Origin: Streptomyces sp. FIT100
GTDB taxonomy: Bacteria > Actinomycetota > Actinomycetes > Streptomycetales > Streptomycetaceae
DNA: 64,000 nucleotides
Direction of reading: 5' to 3'
Assembly (NCBI RefSeq): GCF_024584805.1
Contig: NZ_CP075715.1
Location: forward strand, 6,977,526 to 7,041,525
The first letter of the stretch is position 1, and every line of letters begins with the position of its first letter. Both the position numbers and the translations under genes were made by a program. The notes under the pieces were generated by a model that was given only the letters and a program-made list of their open reading frames with translations, did no database searches and was not told where the DNA came from. Of this stretch, positions 36,233 through 44,848 are shown piece after piece.

Positions 36233-37897
36233 ATGACGACAGACCCCGAGCTCCCCGGCGCACGTCCCGAGCTCCCCGGCACCCGCCCGGCGACCGAGTG
36301 GCTGGCCGACGCCGTCCTCTACCAGATCTATCCGCAGAGCTTCGCCGACGCGGACGGCGACGGCATCGGCGACTTCGCCGGCATCGAGCAGCGGCTCGAC
36401 CACCTGGCCTGGCTCGGCGTGAACACCGTGTGGCTCAACCCCTGCTTCGCCTCGCCGTTCGCGGACGCGGGCTACGACGTGTCCGACTACCTCACCGTCG
36501 CCGCCCGCTACGGAACCAACGAGGACCTGGCCCGGCTCGCCGACAGCGCCCGGCGCCGCGGCATCCGCGTCCTGCTCGACCTCGTGGCGGGCCACACCTC
36601 CGACCGGCACCCCTGGTTCACCGCGTCCGCCGACGACCCGTCCGACCACCGCTACATCTGGGCCGATGCGGGAAGCGACCCGGGTGACGGCTTCCAGCCC
36701 TCGCCCGGCACCCGGCCCGGCTGGTACAAGCCGAACTTCTTCCCCAGCCAGCCCGCCCTCAACTTCGGCTACGCGCGCACACATCCGGACGAGCCCTGGC
36801 GGCAGCCCGTCGACGCCGAAGGACCGCGCGCCAACCGCCGGGCCCTGCGCGAGATCATGGACCACTGGCTCGGCCTGGGCCTGTCCGGCTTCCGCGTCGA
36901 CATGGCGGCCTCGCTCGTCAAGGACGACCCGGGACACGCCGAGTCGGCCCGCCTCTGGCGCGAGATGCGCGACTGGCTCGACACGAGGCATCCCGGCGCC
37001 GCGATGCTCTCCGAGTGGGGCGACCCCGCCGTCTCGGTCCCGGCCGGCTTCCACGCCGACTTCTTCCTCCAGTTCGGCGCCGACGACGACGGCCTCAAGC
37101 TGCGCTCCCTGTGGAACAACTCCACCGGCACCGTCAGCGAGCAATGGGCCCCGCTGGCCCCCTACTTCGGTGCCGAGGGCGCCGGCTCACCGGCGATCTT
37201 CCTCGACGGCTGGAAGGCCGCCACCACCGCCATAGCCGAGGCGGGACGCGGCGGCTTCGTCGCCCTGCCCACCGCCAACCACGACTTCTCCCGCCTCGCC
37301 TGCGGCCCGCGCACCGCGGAGCAGCTCCCCGCGGCCTTCGCCTTCCAGCTCACCTGGCCGACCCTGCCCGCCGTGTACTACGGCGACGAGATCGGCATGC
37401 GCTACGTCCCCGGCCTGCCGGAGCACGAGGGCAGCGTCCTCGGCCCCCGCTACAACCGGGCCGGCTCACGCACCCCGATGCAGTGGGACTCCACCGCCAA
37501 CGCCGGCTTCTCCACCGCCCCGCCCGAGCGCCTCTACCTCCCCGTCGACCCCGACCCCGCCCGCCCCACGGTCGCGGCGCAGCGCGAGGACCCCGGCTCC
37601 CTGCTCAACCTCGTACGCCGCCTGATCGCGCTGCGCAAGGCCGCTCCCGAGCTGGGCAGTGCGGGCGGCACGCAGGTGCTGCACGCCGGATACCCCTTCG
37701 TGTACGTACGCGGCGGACGGTATCTGATCGTGGTCAACCCCCGCCGTACGGAGGCGGAGTTCACGCTCCCCGAAGGAGTCACCGTGGGCGAGACACTGGA
37801 GGCGTCAGGGGTAGGGGTCGGGGTGCACGACGCGGTGGTGAGGGCCGCAGGCTTCGCGTACGGCATCTTCACGGTCACGGCCGAGGGAGGACGATGA
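36233..37897 (+). CDS. GH13 alpha-glucosidase-family enzyme
   Basis: 554 aa. LYQIYPQSFADADGDGIGDF at 29-48 is the classic N-terminal signature of the oligo-1,6-glucosidase/trehalose-hydrolysing group. Nucleophile Asp223 (GFRVDMAAS), acid/base Glu261 (AMLSEWGDP) and third acid in NHDFSR near 345 are present. A small C-terminal beta domain follows. No signal peptide. It is 16 nt after the sulfatase and overlaps the next gene (ATGA), so it belongs to the sulfatase-FGE operon. Confidence 0.85.
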   Translation: MTTDPELPGARPELPGTRPATEWLADAVLYQIYPQSFADADGDGIGDFAGIEQRLDHLAWLGVNTVWLNPCFASPFADAGYDVSDYLTVAARYGTNEDLARLADSARRRGIRVLLDLVAGHTSDRHPWFTASADDPSDHRYIWADAGSDPGDGFQPSPGTRPGWYKPNFFPSQPALNFGYARTHPDEPWRQPVDAEGPRANRRALREIMDHWLGLGLSGFRVDMAASLVKDDPGHAESARLWREMRDWLDTRHPGAAMLSEWGDPAVSVPAGFHADFFLQFGADDDGLKLRSLWNNSTGTVSEQWAPLAPYFGAEGAGSPAIFLDGWKAATTAIAEAGRGGFVALPTANHDFSRLACGPRTAEQLPAAFAFQLTWPTLPAVYYGDEIGMRYVPGLPEHEGSVLGPRYNRAGSRTPMQWDSTANAGFSTAPPERLYLPVDPDPARPTVAAQREDPGSLLNLVRRLIALRKAAPELGSAGGTQVLHAGYPFVYVRGGRYLIVVNPRRTEAEFTLPEGVTVGETLEASGVGVGVHDAVVRAAGFAYGIFTVTAEGGR

Positions 37898-38802
37898 GCG
37901 ACGGACCCGGCCCGTCCGCGTGCTGCGCTCCTGGGCGCGGGCGACGGGCGAGCACGCCGGCGGCGCCATCCGTCCGGCACACGGCCGTCACCGTGGAACC
38001 GCACGGCGGCTGGTGCGCCTTGACGGGCGGCGCCTTCCTGATGGGCAGCGACGACTCCCCGTATCCGGCGGACCGCGAGGGCCCGGTCCGCCAGATGACG
38101 GTCGACGCCTTCGCGATCGGCGCGACGGCCGTCACCAACGAGGAGTTCGCCGCCTTCGCGGGGGCCACCGGCCACCGCACGGACGCCGAGCACTTCGGCT
38201 GGTCCTTCGTCTTCGGAGGCTTCCTCCCCGACGACTTCCCACCCACCCGCGCCGCCGCCGCCACCCCCTGGTGGCGCCAGGTCCACGGCGCCGACTGGCG
38301 CCACCCGGAAGGCCCCGGCTCCGGTGTGCGGGACCGCCGGGACCACCCGGTGGTCCACGTCTCCCACGGCGACGCCCTCGCCTACTGCCGCTGGGCGGGG
38401 GCACGGCTGCCCACCGAGGCCGAGTGGGAGTACGCCGCACGCGGCGGCCTTGAGGGCATGCCGTACCCCTGGGGCGAGGAGCGCGAGCCCGGCGGCCAGT
38501 ACCGCATGAACATCTTCCGCGGCGCCTTCCCCGGCCGTAACACCGCGGCCGACGGCCACCGCGGCACCTGCCCCGTGGACGCCTTCCCGCCGAACGCGTA
38601 CGGCCTGTACAACACGGTGGGAAACGTCTGGGAATGGTGCGCGGACCTCTTCGCCCCCGGCGCGAGAGTGCTCAAGGGCGGCTCGCACCTGTGCCACGAG
38701 TCGTACTGCCTGCGCTACCGCACCTCGGCCCGCATGGGCAACACACCGGACAGCTCCAGCGGCAACACCGGGTTCAGGGTGGTGCGGGGCCGGTGCCGGT
38801 AA
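37894..38802 (+). CDS. Formylglycine-generating enzyme (sulfatase-modifying factor)
   Basis: 302 aa. FGE-sulfatase domain from MTGG-like LTGGAFLMGSDDSPYP near 40. GARLPTEAEWEYAARGG near 167 is the family signature, and GNVWEWC near 250 follows. Both active-site cysteines are present, Cys267 and Cys272 in SHLCHESYCLRYR, spaced as in the copper-dependent Streptomyces coelicolor enzyme (272/277), so it should be a true FGE. It oxidises the sulfatase Cys55 to formylglycine. Its last codons are partly duplicated at 44801-44848. Confidence 0.9.
   Translation: MSDGPGPSACCAPGRGRRASTPAAPSVRHTAVTVEPHGGWCALTGGAFLMGSDDSPYPADREGPVRQMTVDAFAIGATAVTNEEFAAFAGATGHRTDAEHFGWSFVFGGFLPDDFPPTRAAAATPWWRQVHGADWRHPEGPGSGVRDRRDHPVVHVSHGDALAYCRWAGARLPTEAEWEYAARGGLEGMPYPWGEEREPGGQYRMNIFRGAFPGRNTAADGHRGTCPVDAFPPNAYGLYNTVGNVWEWCADLFAPGARVLKGGSHLCHESYCLRYRTSARMGNTPDSSSGNTGFRVVRGRCR
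38757..38779 (+). repeat. Left copy of 23-bp direct repeat (3' end of FGE gene)
   Basis: 23 bp identical to 44801-44823, with about 20 further bp nearly identical (one base inserted, two changed). The copy lies in the codons for SGNTGFR. The pair brackets the 6-kb HEXXH/lectin island. Confidence 0.85.
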
Positions 38803-38859
38803 TGCCGGCTGTGTGGCAGCGGTGAGCCGCGCCCCGGAGCGGCGACGGGACTTCAACCG

Positions 38860-38876
38860 CCCCGCACTCTGCGGGG
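38860..38876. terminator. Hairpin between convergent FGE and HEXXH genes
   Basis: CCCCGCA-CTC-TGCGGGG, a perfect 7-bp stem, lies 57 nt after the FGE stop and 19 nt from the stop of the leftward gene; it may serve both. Confidence 0.65.
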
Positions 38877-38895
38877 GCACGCCTTGGGGATCGTC

Positions 38896-39678
38896 CTACG
38901 GCGGCATCTGCCGCAACCTGGTGGCCTCCTGAGTGAGTCCGGCGACGCCGGCCTGGGGTAGGCCCGCAGCCTGGAGAACGTTTGCGATCTGATCAATGGT
39001 GTTCGGGAGTCCCGTGTTGCGGACAGCCCGCTCGGCCGGGTTCTTCGCGATGGCGTACTGGTTCTCCCGGCCGGTCACGAAACCCGCGATGGCCTGGGCC
39101 GAGGTGGTGATGCCCACAGCCGGGGCGTCGTAGTTCCCGCCGATGGGCACGGTGGTCCGGATGAAGTGCAGGATCGTCTTCAGCTCGATCCAGTAGGCGT
39201 AGGACTCGCCCTGGTGTTGGGCATCCGCCGCCCCCAACAACGCGTGACCGAGTTCGTGCAGCGGAACCATCGCGGACAGGAAGTTGACATCGGCGTCCTG
39301 AAGGTTGTCCATCCATTGCTGCTGCAGTCTCACGAATATCACCGGCAGGTAGTAGTGCGGCCCCTCCTCGAAGAGCCGGTACTCCGGCATCGGATATTCC
39401 AGCGGAGGGCCGGGGTAGTCCAGGTTGTACTCGTTCATGAACCGCTGGGTGGTGAACGCCAGCAACTGGCCGCGGGAGACCGCGGGGACGTAGAGGGCAT
39501 TGTTCGCCTGGCCCGCAGCGATGCCCATATTGACCGGAGCGTTCGGGCTGAAGCAGAGGATTCTGACGTCCGCCACGTTCGCGGGAAGCTCATACAGCAC
39601 ATCGGCGACCTGGGCACTCTGGGCGAACCAGGCCCTGAGACGCTGATATCGATCAGTGATCATCTGAGGAATGGGCAT
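38896..39678 (-). CDS. Unrecognised HEXXH (gluzincin-like) protein
   Basis: 260 aa from ATG 39678 (MPIPQMITDRYQ; GGGGAGG 7 nt upstream). It contains HELGH at 141-145 and Glu158 in HQGESYAYW, spaced as in zinc metallopeptidases that use a downstream Glu. The preceding segment (YYLPVIFVRLQQQWMDN) and following one (ELKTILHFIR) are helical or strand-like, and the C-terminal 60 residues are Ala/Gln-rich. No signal peptide. It is divergent from the lectin cassette and inside the repeat-flanked island, so it may be functionally tied to it. No named family was recognised. Confidence 0.65.
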   Translation of the reverse strand: MPIPQMITDRYQRLRAWFAQSAQVADVLYELPANVADVRILCFSPNAPVNMGIAAGQANNALYVPAVSRGQLLAFTTQRFMNEYNLDYPGPPLEYPMPEYRLFEEGPHYYLPVIFVRLQQQWMDNLQDADVNFLSAMVPLHELGHALLGAADAQHQGESYAYWIELKTILHFIRTTVPIGGNYDAPAVGITTSAQAIAGFVTGRENQYAIAKNPAERAVRNTGLPNTIDQIANVLQAAGLPQAGVAGLTQEATRLRQMPP

Positions 39679-40074
39679 CTCCCGCCTCCCCTGCCGCCAG
39701 TTCGCCCGGCAGGCCGGCACTCGGCGCAGCCAAGGGGGCGCCTTCCTCAATCCATCAACTCACCGGGGAGGACCTCCTGCATCTCGGGGCGGGAGAACCG
39801 CCGTTCGGCGCGGGAGTCTCCGCGGACGTGCCAGAAGCCACGAGTTGATTTGCCTCGCGCGGCCCGCAGGCGAGGCCCCAACCGCGTTGACCTGCCGGCC
39901 GGAGCTCACTCCAGATGCGATGACCACCGCCTGGGGGCACCGTGGAGTGAGGACAGCGATGGGATTCCTGCGCCGAACTCCGCCGGGGTGGGACCAGGAG
40001 CCGGAGCGGCTGATGCAGTGGGGTGGCTGTCGCGGCCGCGCCCGTACGGACGGAAGGGACGGGGCGTGAGAACG
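39679..40074. other. Divergent intergenic region of the island
   Basis: No gene seen. Two inverted repeats: GCCTCGC (39852-39858) with GCGAGGC (39870-39876), and CTCACTCCA (39905-39913) with TGGAGTGAG (39943-39951). GC is lower near 39840-39860. It probably holds promoters for the HEXXH gene and the rightward cassette. Confidence 0.5.
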
Positions 40075-41304
40075 ATGGCCGAGAAGGTGTACAGCATCAT
40101 CGAGGTGGCGCAGCAGGACGGGAAGTGGGGGTACTCGGATATCAACTTCTCCGAGGGGCGGTCGGCCCATTCCCCGGAGTCCGCTGCCGGGCCGGGATGG
40201 CGGCAGATCAGTCCGGTGGCGATCGCGGGCAGCGGCCTGGCGGCGGCGGGATCCGGCGAGGACCAGCGACGGGTCTACTACCAGGAGCAGGACCGCAGCC
40301 TGGTCGGCGCGGCGTACGACCCGTCGTCGTCGGACGGGCACTGGGCCGGGTACCGCGTCTTCACCAGGGAGACCGGCGCCCCGACCGCCGACGTGGGCAG
40401 CGCGGTGGCGGTGACGGGCCGGATCGGGGGCCTGCGGGTCTACTACCTCGACGACGGCCGGGGCGAGGACGGCCGGCGCCCGGTACGGCTGGCGGAACGG
40501 GGACGGGAGTGGACGTACAGCGTGTGCGCCGACGCCCCGCGCGGCTCCCCGATCAGCCCGCTGGCCGCCGTCACCACCGAACAGGGCGAGTACGCCTACT
40601 ACCTGGACGCGCGGGGCCACCTGTTCGAGGCGTCCTGGCTCGGGGAGGAGGGCTGGTCGGTCTGCGACGTGACCTCCGGCATCGAGGGGTGCCCGACCCC
40701 CTCCTCGCTCAGCCGGCTCACCGCCGTCGGGTGCGGGACCGACTCCCGCCTCGTGTACTTCCTCGACGAGAACAACCGCCCCGTCCAGCTGGAGCACTCG
40801 GTCATCGCGGGTACGAAGAAGCGGCCCGAGGGCGGCGTGGAGTGGCGGCTGCGCCGCCTGTCCGACTACGGGGCCCCGGCCGCGGCGGCGGGCAGCCAGC
40901 CGGCGGTCGTGCTCACCGCCGACGGCCATCCGCAGCTCTACTACCTGGACGTTGACCGGATGGTGGTCGAGGTGGAGTTCAACGGCCGCGGGTGGGAGGT
41001 CAACCGTGCGGGCGCGGACGCCGATGACGGCGCGGGCGCTCCCGCGGCGGCCGGCGCTAGCTCCCTGGCCGCCGTGCCGGGCGGCGACCGCTCGGCGGCC
41101 CAGCTGTTCTACCTGGGCGCCGCCGATCTGGGTGACGGCCCGGGCGACAACCACCTGATCGAACTGCGGGGGGCCGGGGACAGGTGGACCTCCCGCAACC
41201 TGGGCGCCGAGCTGGACCTCCCCGACGTCGCCACCGGTGTGCCCAGCCCGTTCGCCGCCATCCGCACCAGCGGCCCGCGCGTCTACTACACCAGCGAGGA
41301 GTAG
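40075..41304 (+). CDS. Six-blade beta-propeller, fucose-lectin-like (cassette copy 1, protein A1)
   Basis: 409 aa. It is built of repeated segments with the core (R/L)-x-Y-(Y/F)-L-D at about residues 66, 121, 173, 226, 287, 343 and a last one at 402, i.e. six intervals of about 52-61 residues plus a C-terminal strand that could close the ring. Most units continue with acidic/polar loop residues, then x-E-x and a Trp (for example ARGHLFEASWLGEEGW). This resembles six-blade fucose-binding lectins of the AAL type, but no sugar-binding set was verified. No signal peptide. ATG 40075 is weakly preceded; GTG 40066 is an alternative. Paralogue of 42390-43532. Confidence 0.6.
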   Translation: MAEKVYSIIEVAQQDGKWGYSDINFSEGRSAHSPESAAGPGWRQISPVAIAGSGLAAAGSGEDQRRVYYQEQDRSLVGAAYDPSSSDGHWAGYRVFTRETGAPTADVGSAVAVTGRIGGLRVYYLDDGRGEDGRRPVRLAERGREWTYSVCADAPRGSPISPLAAVTTEQGEYAYYLDARGHLFEASWLGEEGWSVCDVTSGIEGCPTPSSLSRLTAVGCGTDSRLVYFLDENNRPVQLEHSVIAGTKKRPEGGVEWRLRRLSDYGAPAAAAGSQPAVVLTADGHPQLYYLDVDRMVVEVEFNGRGWEVNRAGADADDGAGAPAAAGASSLAAVPGGDRSAAQLFYLGAADLGDGPGDNHLIELRGAGDRWTSRNLGAELDLPDVATGVPSPFAAIRTSGPRVYYTSEE

Positions 41305-41355
41305 TCGGCGCCGCGGGCCGCCGGCCCGCCGGCCGTACGCGCGAAGGAGCCACCC

Positions 41356-42393
41356 ATGCGCATGAACGAGACCTACCAGGACGCCGTGAGCGGAACGCTC
41401 ATATCCGTGAACAAGGGCAGCCGGACCAACATGACGGTCACCAACGCCACCCCGGTGCACCTGCTGGTGTACTGGGTCGGCCTCGACGGCCTGCTGTACG
41501 GCCGCAACCCGCGGACCCAGAAATTCGCCCCCGGTCATCCGGGCCAGGTCCTGGACCCCGGAGCGACCGCGACCTGGAAGAACATCGACCGCTCCTACTA
41601 TTTCGTCGCCAAGGCCGGGTATTCGGGTGCCTTCGCGGCGGTCTGGCGGGCCACCGAGGACAACGCCGCCGTGACCCTGACGGGCCGTGACCTGCTGGAT
41701 CCGGACGACATCGGGGAGACCCCCGTGCCCACCAGCTCCGTGATCATCCCGCCGAACGGGCCGAGGATCCTGGTGGGGGCCGGGGTGCTGCCGAACGGCA
41801 ACTCCGTCACCCGTGAGCAGTTCTGGCAGCGCCTCCCGGAGTCGTACAGCCTCGCGGCGGGCGAGGAGAAGAACGTCAACTACACACAGACGCAGGGGAT
41901 GCAGGCAAGCTCGTCGGACACCAAGACGGTGACGGCATCGGTCAGCGCGAGCGCCAGCGCCGGCTGGGGCCCGTTCAGCGCCTCCGTCAACGCCTCCTTG
42001 AGCAAGTCCTCGACCAGGACCCAGCAGGTCACCGTCTCCACCCAGACGACGAGCTTCATGTCGAACCAGTACACCAACGACAGCTCCCACGGCCGGATGT
42101 GCCTGTTCTGGCAGCTCACGGACGTCCTCACCGTGTTCGACTGCACGGGGACGCCGCTGTCGTCGGTCGTCTCCGCCAAGGGCCCGACGGTCGTCTGGGG
42201 GCCCGTCAACGTTGACGAACTGGACACTGAGAAGCCGGGCACGTTCGCCCAGCGCGTCGACGAACCGGACCTGCCCGAGCTCGTCTCCGTACGGCCGGCG
42301 TTCGAACCACCACGGCCAACGCTCTCGCAGTCCGGAACGCGGAGCCGCGTTCCGGGCACGGGTACGACCACCAGCAGCCGGAGGAGATCATGA
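41356..42393 (+). CDS. Ser/Thr-rich beta-hairpin protein (cassette copy 1, protein B1)
   Basis: 345 aa. The N-terminal beta domain (MRMNETYQDAVSGTL ... VHLLVYWVGLDG ... VLDPGATATWKN) is followed from about 150 by a conserved block starting VTREQFWQRLPESYSLA. Residues 183-232 alternate small polar residues around a turn, SASAGWGPFSASVNASLSKSS, the pattern of an amphipathic beta-hairpin as in aerolysin/ETX-like pore formers. FWQLTDVLTVFD follows. The basic, Pro-rich tail (300-345) is not shared with its paralogue. The function is not recognised. Overlaps the next gene (ATGA). Confidence 0.6.
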   Translation: MRMNETYQDAVSGTLISVNKGSRTNMTVTNATPVHLLVYWVGLDGLLYGRNPRTQKFAPGHPGQVLDPGATATWKNIDRSYYFVAKAGYSGAFAAVWRATEDNAAVTLTGRDLLDPDDIGETPVPTSSVIIPPNGPRILVGAGVLPNGNSVTREQFWQRLPESYSLAAGEEKNVNYTQTQGMQASSSDTKTVTASVSASASAGWGPFSASVNASLSKSSTRTQQVTVSTQTTSFMSNQYTNDSSHGRMCLFWQLTDVLTVFDCTGTPLSSVVSAKGPTVVWGPVNVDELDTEKPGTFAQRVDEPDLPELVSVRPAFEPPRPTLSQSGTRSRVPGTGTTTSSRRRS

Positions 42394-43532
42394 CGACAGC
42401 CGGCGCCCGCCCCATGGGCGTGACCCCGGGCGGCGACTACACAGCGGTCATCGAGGTGGCACGGGAACCGGACGGCTCGTTCCAATGGACCAACCTCAAC
42501 ATCGCCGCCGGGACGAAAGTGGGCCCCGGCATCCTCAGACCCGCTCCCTTCCCGTCCCTGACCGGCGGGTTCGCCGCCACCGCATGGGGATCGGTCAATC
42601 GGCGCGTCTACTATGCGAACGCCGACGGCGCCGTCGGTGAACTGGCGACCGACGGAAACGGCTGGACGTACCAGAACTTCACCAGCGGCGAGGGCACGCC
42701 CGCGGCCGCGTGGAACAGCCCGCTGGCCAACAGCGGGATGCGGTCCGGGACGATGGCGCTCTCCTACGTGGACGAGACCGGTCAGCTCATCATCATGAAG
42801 TTCAGCGGCGACTGGACCTGGGGTGCCAACCCCAAGCTCCCCCAAGTCCCGGAGCGCAGCCCGCTGACCGCGATGCAGAACGGCCGCGGCCGTTTCGTCT
42901 ACTACTTCGACAGCGGCAACCACATCACCGAGGTGGAGGAACAGGGGGTGGCGGGCAAGCTCACCGATCTCACCACGTACGCGAGCCTCCCCGCCGCATC
43001 CCCCATCAGCGGGTTGTCCGCCGTGGGCTGGGGCACGGACAGGCGCCGCGTCTACTACGCGGACCGCCAGGACAACCTCATCGAGGTGGTGGGCTTCGGG
43101 GACGACGGCGGATGGAAGTGGCAGAACCTCTGCAAGCTGAGCGTCAGCCAGCCCAAGGACGGGAGCCCGCTGGCGGCCGCGGTGGGTCCCGAGACCCTGG
43201 CAGGCGTCGCCCTGTGGAACGAGGCGTCCGAACCGCTCTGGGCGAGTTGGGACGGCGGGTGGTGCAGCCGGCAGATCCACACGACCGTGGCTGCCAACAG
43301 CTCCGTGGCAAGCGTGGTGGACAGCGACGGCCACCCCTGGGTGTCCTACGTGGACAAGGACAACCACCTCTCCCTGTGGCGAGGGCCCGAGGCGGACTGG
43401 CAATGGTGGGACCTGACCGCCGATCTGCGCCTTCCGGCCGCCGCCAAGGTGGCCACCCAAGGTCCCCTGGCCCTCGTGCACACCGAGCGCGGCCCGCGCG
43501 TCTACTACCTCACCGACGAGCCCGAATTCTGA
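42390..43532 (+). CDS. Six-blade beta-propeller, lectin-like (cassette copy 2, protein A2)
   Basis: 380 aa, paralogue of 40075-41304. Repeat cores at about residues 71 (RRVYYANADG), 123 (ALSYVDETG), 169 (FVYYFDSGNH), 220 (RRVYYADRQDN), 272, 317 (WVSYVDKDNH) and closing RVYYLTDEPEF at 370. The motif Y-x-D-x-x-x-x-(H/L)-x-E/W and regularly placed Trp residues are those of sugar-binding propellers. GGAGGAG precedes the ATG, which overlaps the B1 stop, so B1 and A2 are coupled and the two copies form one operon. Confidence 0.6.
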   Translation: MTTAGARPMGVTPGGDYTAVIEVAREPDGSFQWTNLNIAAGTKVGPGILRPAPFPSLTGGFAATAWGSVNRRVYYANADGAVGELATDGNGWTYQNFTSGEGTPAAAWNSPLANSGMRSGTMALSYVDETGQLIIMKFSGDWTWGANPKLPQVPERSPLTAMQNGRGRFVYYFDSGNHITEVEEQGVAGKLTDLTTYASLPAASPISGLSAVGWGTDRRRVYYADRQDNLIEVVGFGDDGGWKWQNLCKLSVSQPKDGSPLAAAVGPETLAGVALWNEASEPLWASWDGGWCSRQIHTTVAANSSVASVVDSDGHPWVSYVDKDNHLSLWRGPEADWQWWDLTADLRLPAAAKVATQGPLALVHTERGPRVYYLTDEPEF

Positions 43533-43580
43533 CGGACCCCGCCCCGCACGTGGATGCGCGGCAGGTGATCGGAGCGCACC

Positions 43581-44564
43581 ATGCGAATGAACGACACCTA
43601 CCAGGCGGCCCTCGACGGGACCCTGTTCTCGCCCCCCAAGGAGTCCAGGGCCGAGATCCTCGTCTTCAACGACCTCTCGATCCCCCTCGATCTCTTCTAC
43701 CTCGACCAGTCCGGCGACCTGTGCGGGCCCGTCGACGGGAACTGGACCGCGGGCCTGCCAGGGCTCGTACTGGAGCCCAACGGCGGCAACATCGTGATCA
43801 GCGGTGACTGCTGGGCGGACGGCTACTGGCTGGCCAAGTCCCACTACTCCGGCGCCTTCGCCGCCGTCCTGCAGAACCTGCCCGGGAAGAGCACCATGAC
43901 CTTCTCCGGATCCGACCTGCTGGACCCCAACAACATCGGACCGATCCCCCAGCCCACGGCCGACATGCTCATCCCGCAGGACGGCCCCAGCGTCCTGGTG
44001 GCCACCGGTCTCGTCCAGCACGGCGCCACGACCCGGACTCCGGTGACCACACCGGGAGACGACCAGGTCGGACTCGGCGTGGCCGTCACCCGTGAACAGT
44101 TCTGGCACTGCACGGGAGAGTCGTACAGCCTCGCCCCCGGCGAGAGCCGGACCGTCAGCTACACCGTCACCCAGGGCAAACAGGACAGCAGCTCGGAGTC
44201 CGACACCACCAACGCCTCCGTCGGCGTGAGCGCCGGCGCCGGCTGGGGCCCGTTCAGCGCCTCCGTCTCCGCTTCCCTGAGCGAGTCCTCCACCACCACC
44301 CAGCAACTCACCGTGTCCACCCAGTCGACCTCCTTCATCTCCAGCACCTACGTGAACCTGAGCCGGCACTCCGAGCTCAACCTCTTCTGGGAACTGACCG
44401 ACGTCGCGACCGTCTACGACAAGGACGGCCGGCCCCTCGCCTCCGTGCTTTCCGGCGAGGCCCCGGCGGTCGTCTCCGGGCCCTGGGAGGTCCAGGAGAT
44501 CGAGGAGACGAAGAAGAAGGAGCTGAAGCCGAAGGCCAGGCACGACCGGCCCGCCAAGGAGTGA
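43581..44564 (+). CDS. Ser/Thr-rich beta-hairpin protein (cassette copy 2, protein B2)
   Basis: 327 aa, clear paralogue of 41356-42393: both begin MRMN(E/D)TYQ and share VTREQFW, ESYSLA(A/P)GE, the hairpin block GAGWGPFSASVSASLSESS near 230 and LFWELTDVATVYD. The C-terminal tail differs (Glu/Lys-rich, EIEETKKKELKPKARH). No signal peptide or hydrophobic helix is visible, so a membrane role would need oligomerisation of the amphipathic hairpin. It is the last gene of the four-gene cassette. Confidence 0.6.
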   Translation: MRMNDTYQAALDGTLFSPPKESRAEILVFNDLSIPLDLFYLDQSGDLCGPVDGNWTAGLPGLVLEPNGGNIVISGDCWADGYWLAKSHYSGAFAAVLQNLPGKSTMTFSGSDLLDPNNIGPIPQPTADMLIPQDGPSVLVATGLVQHGATTRTPVTTPGDDQVGLGVAVTREQFWHCTGESYSLAPGESRTVSYTVTQGKQDSSSESDTTNASVGVSAGAGWGPFSASVSASLSESSTTTQQLTVSTQSTSFISSTYVNLSRHSELNLFWELTDVATVYDKDGRPLASVLSGEAPAVVSGPWEVQEIEETKKKELKPKARHDRPAKE

Positions 44565-44589
44565 GCGGACCTGAGCGATCCAGGACCGG

Positions 44590-44712
44590 ATGTCCCCACC
44601 AGGGCCGGAGGTTCTTGTGGACCCCGCGCCGTGTCCGCCCGTCCGTCAGCAGCCCGAACCAGCGCTCGACCTGGTTGGGCCACGGTGCTCGGGCATGCCA
44701 GGCATACTGCTG
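44590..44712 (-). pseudogene. IS630-type transposase C-terminal fragment
   Basis: The minus strand read from 44712 gives QQYAWHARAPWPNQVERWFG, followed by LLTDGRTRRGVHKNL. (W)xNQVERWF and RRGVH are hallmark C-terminal motifs of IS630-family DDE transposases just before and after the last catalytic acid. No upstream transposase or terminal repeat remains. It marks an insertion-sequence remnant at the right edge of the lectin island. Confidence 0.7.
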
Positions 44713-44800
44713 GGCCGGCGCCTTGCGCGGACGTCGCCTGCCGCGGCCGGCGCACCGGCGTCTCGCGTACGCCGCCGGTCGATGTCGGTCGATGCCGGCT

Positions 44801-44848
44801 CAGCGGCAACACCGGGTTCAGGGGCGTGCGGGGGCCGGTGCCGGGTGC
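44801..44848 (+). pseudogene. Duplicated 3' end of the FGE gene (right copy of direct repeat)
   Basis: 23 bp (44801-44823) are identical to 38757-38779 and encode SGNTGFR. The next about 20 bp are close to the FGE end but frameshifted by one inserted G. It overlaps the last codons of selB on the other strand, so the selB C-terminal tail (about PAPAPARP) is written by antisense of this fragment. Confidence 0.8.
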
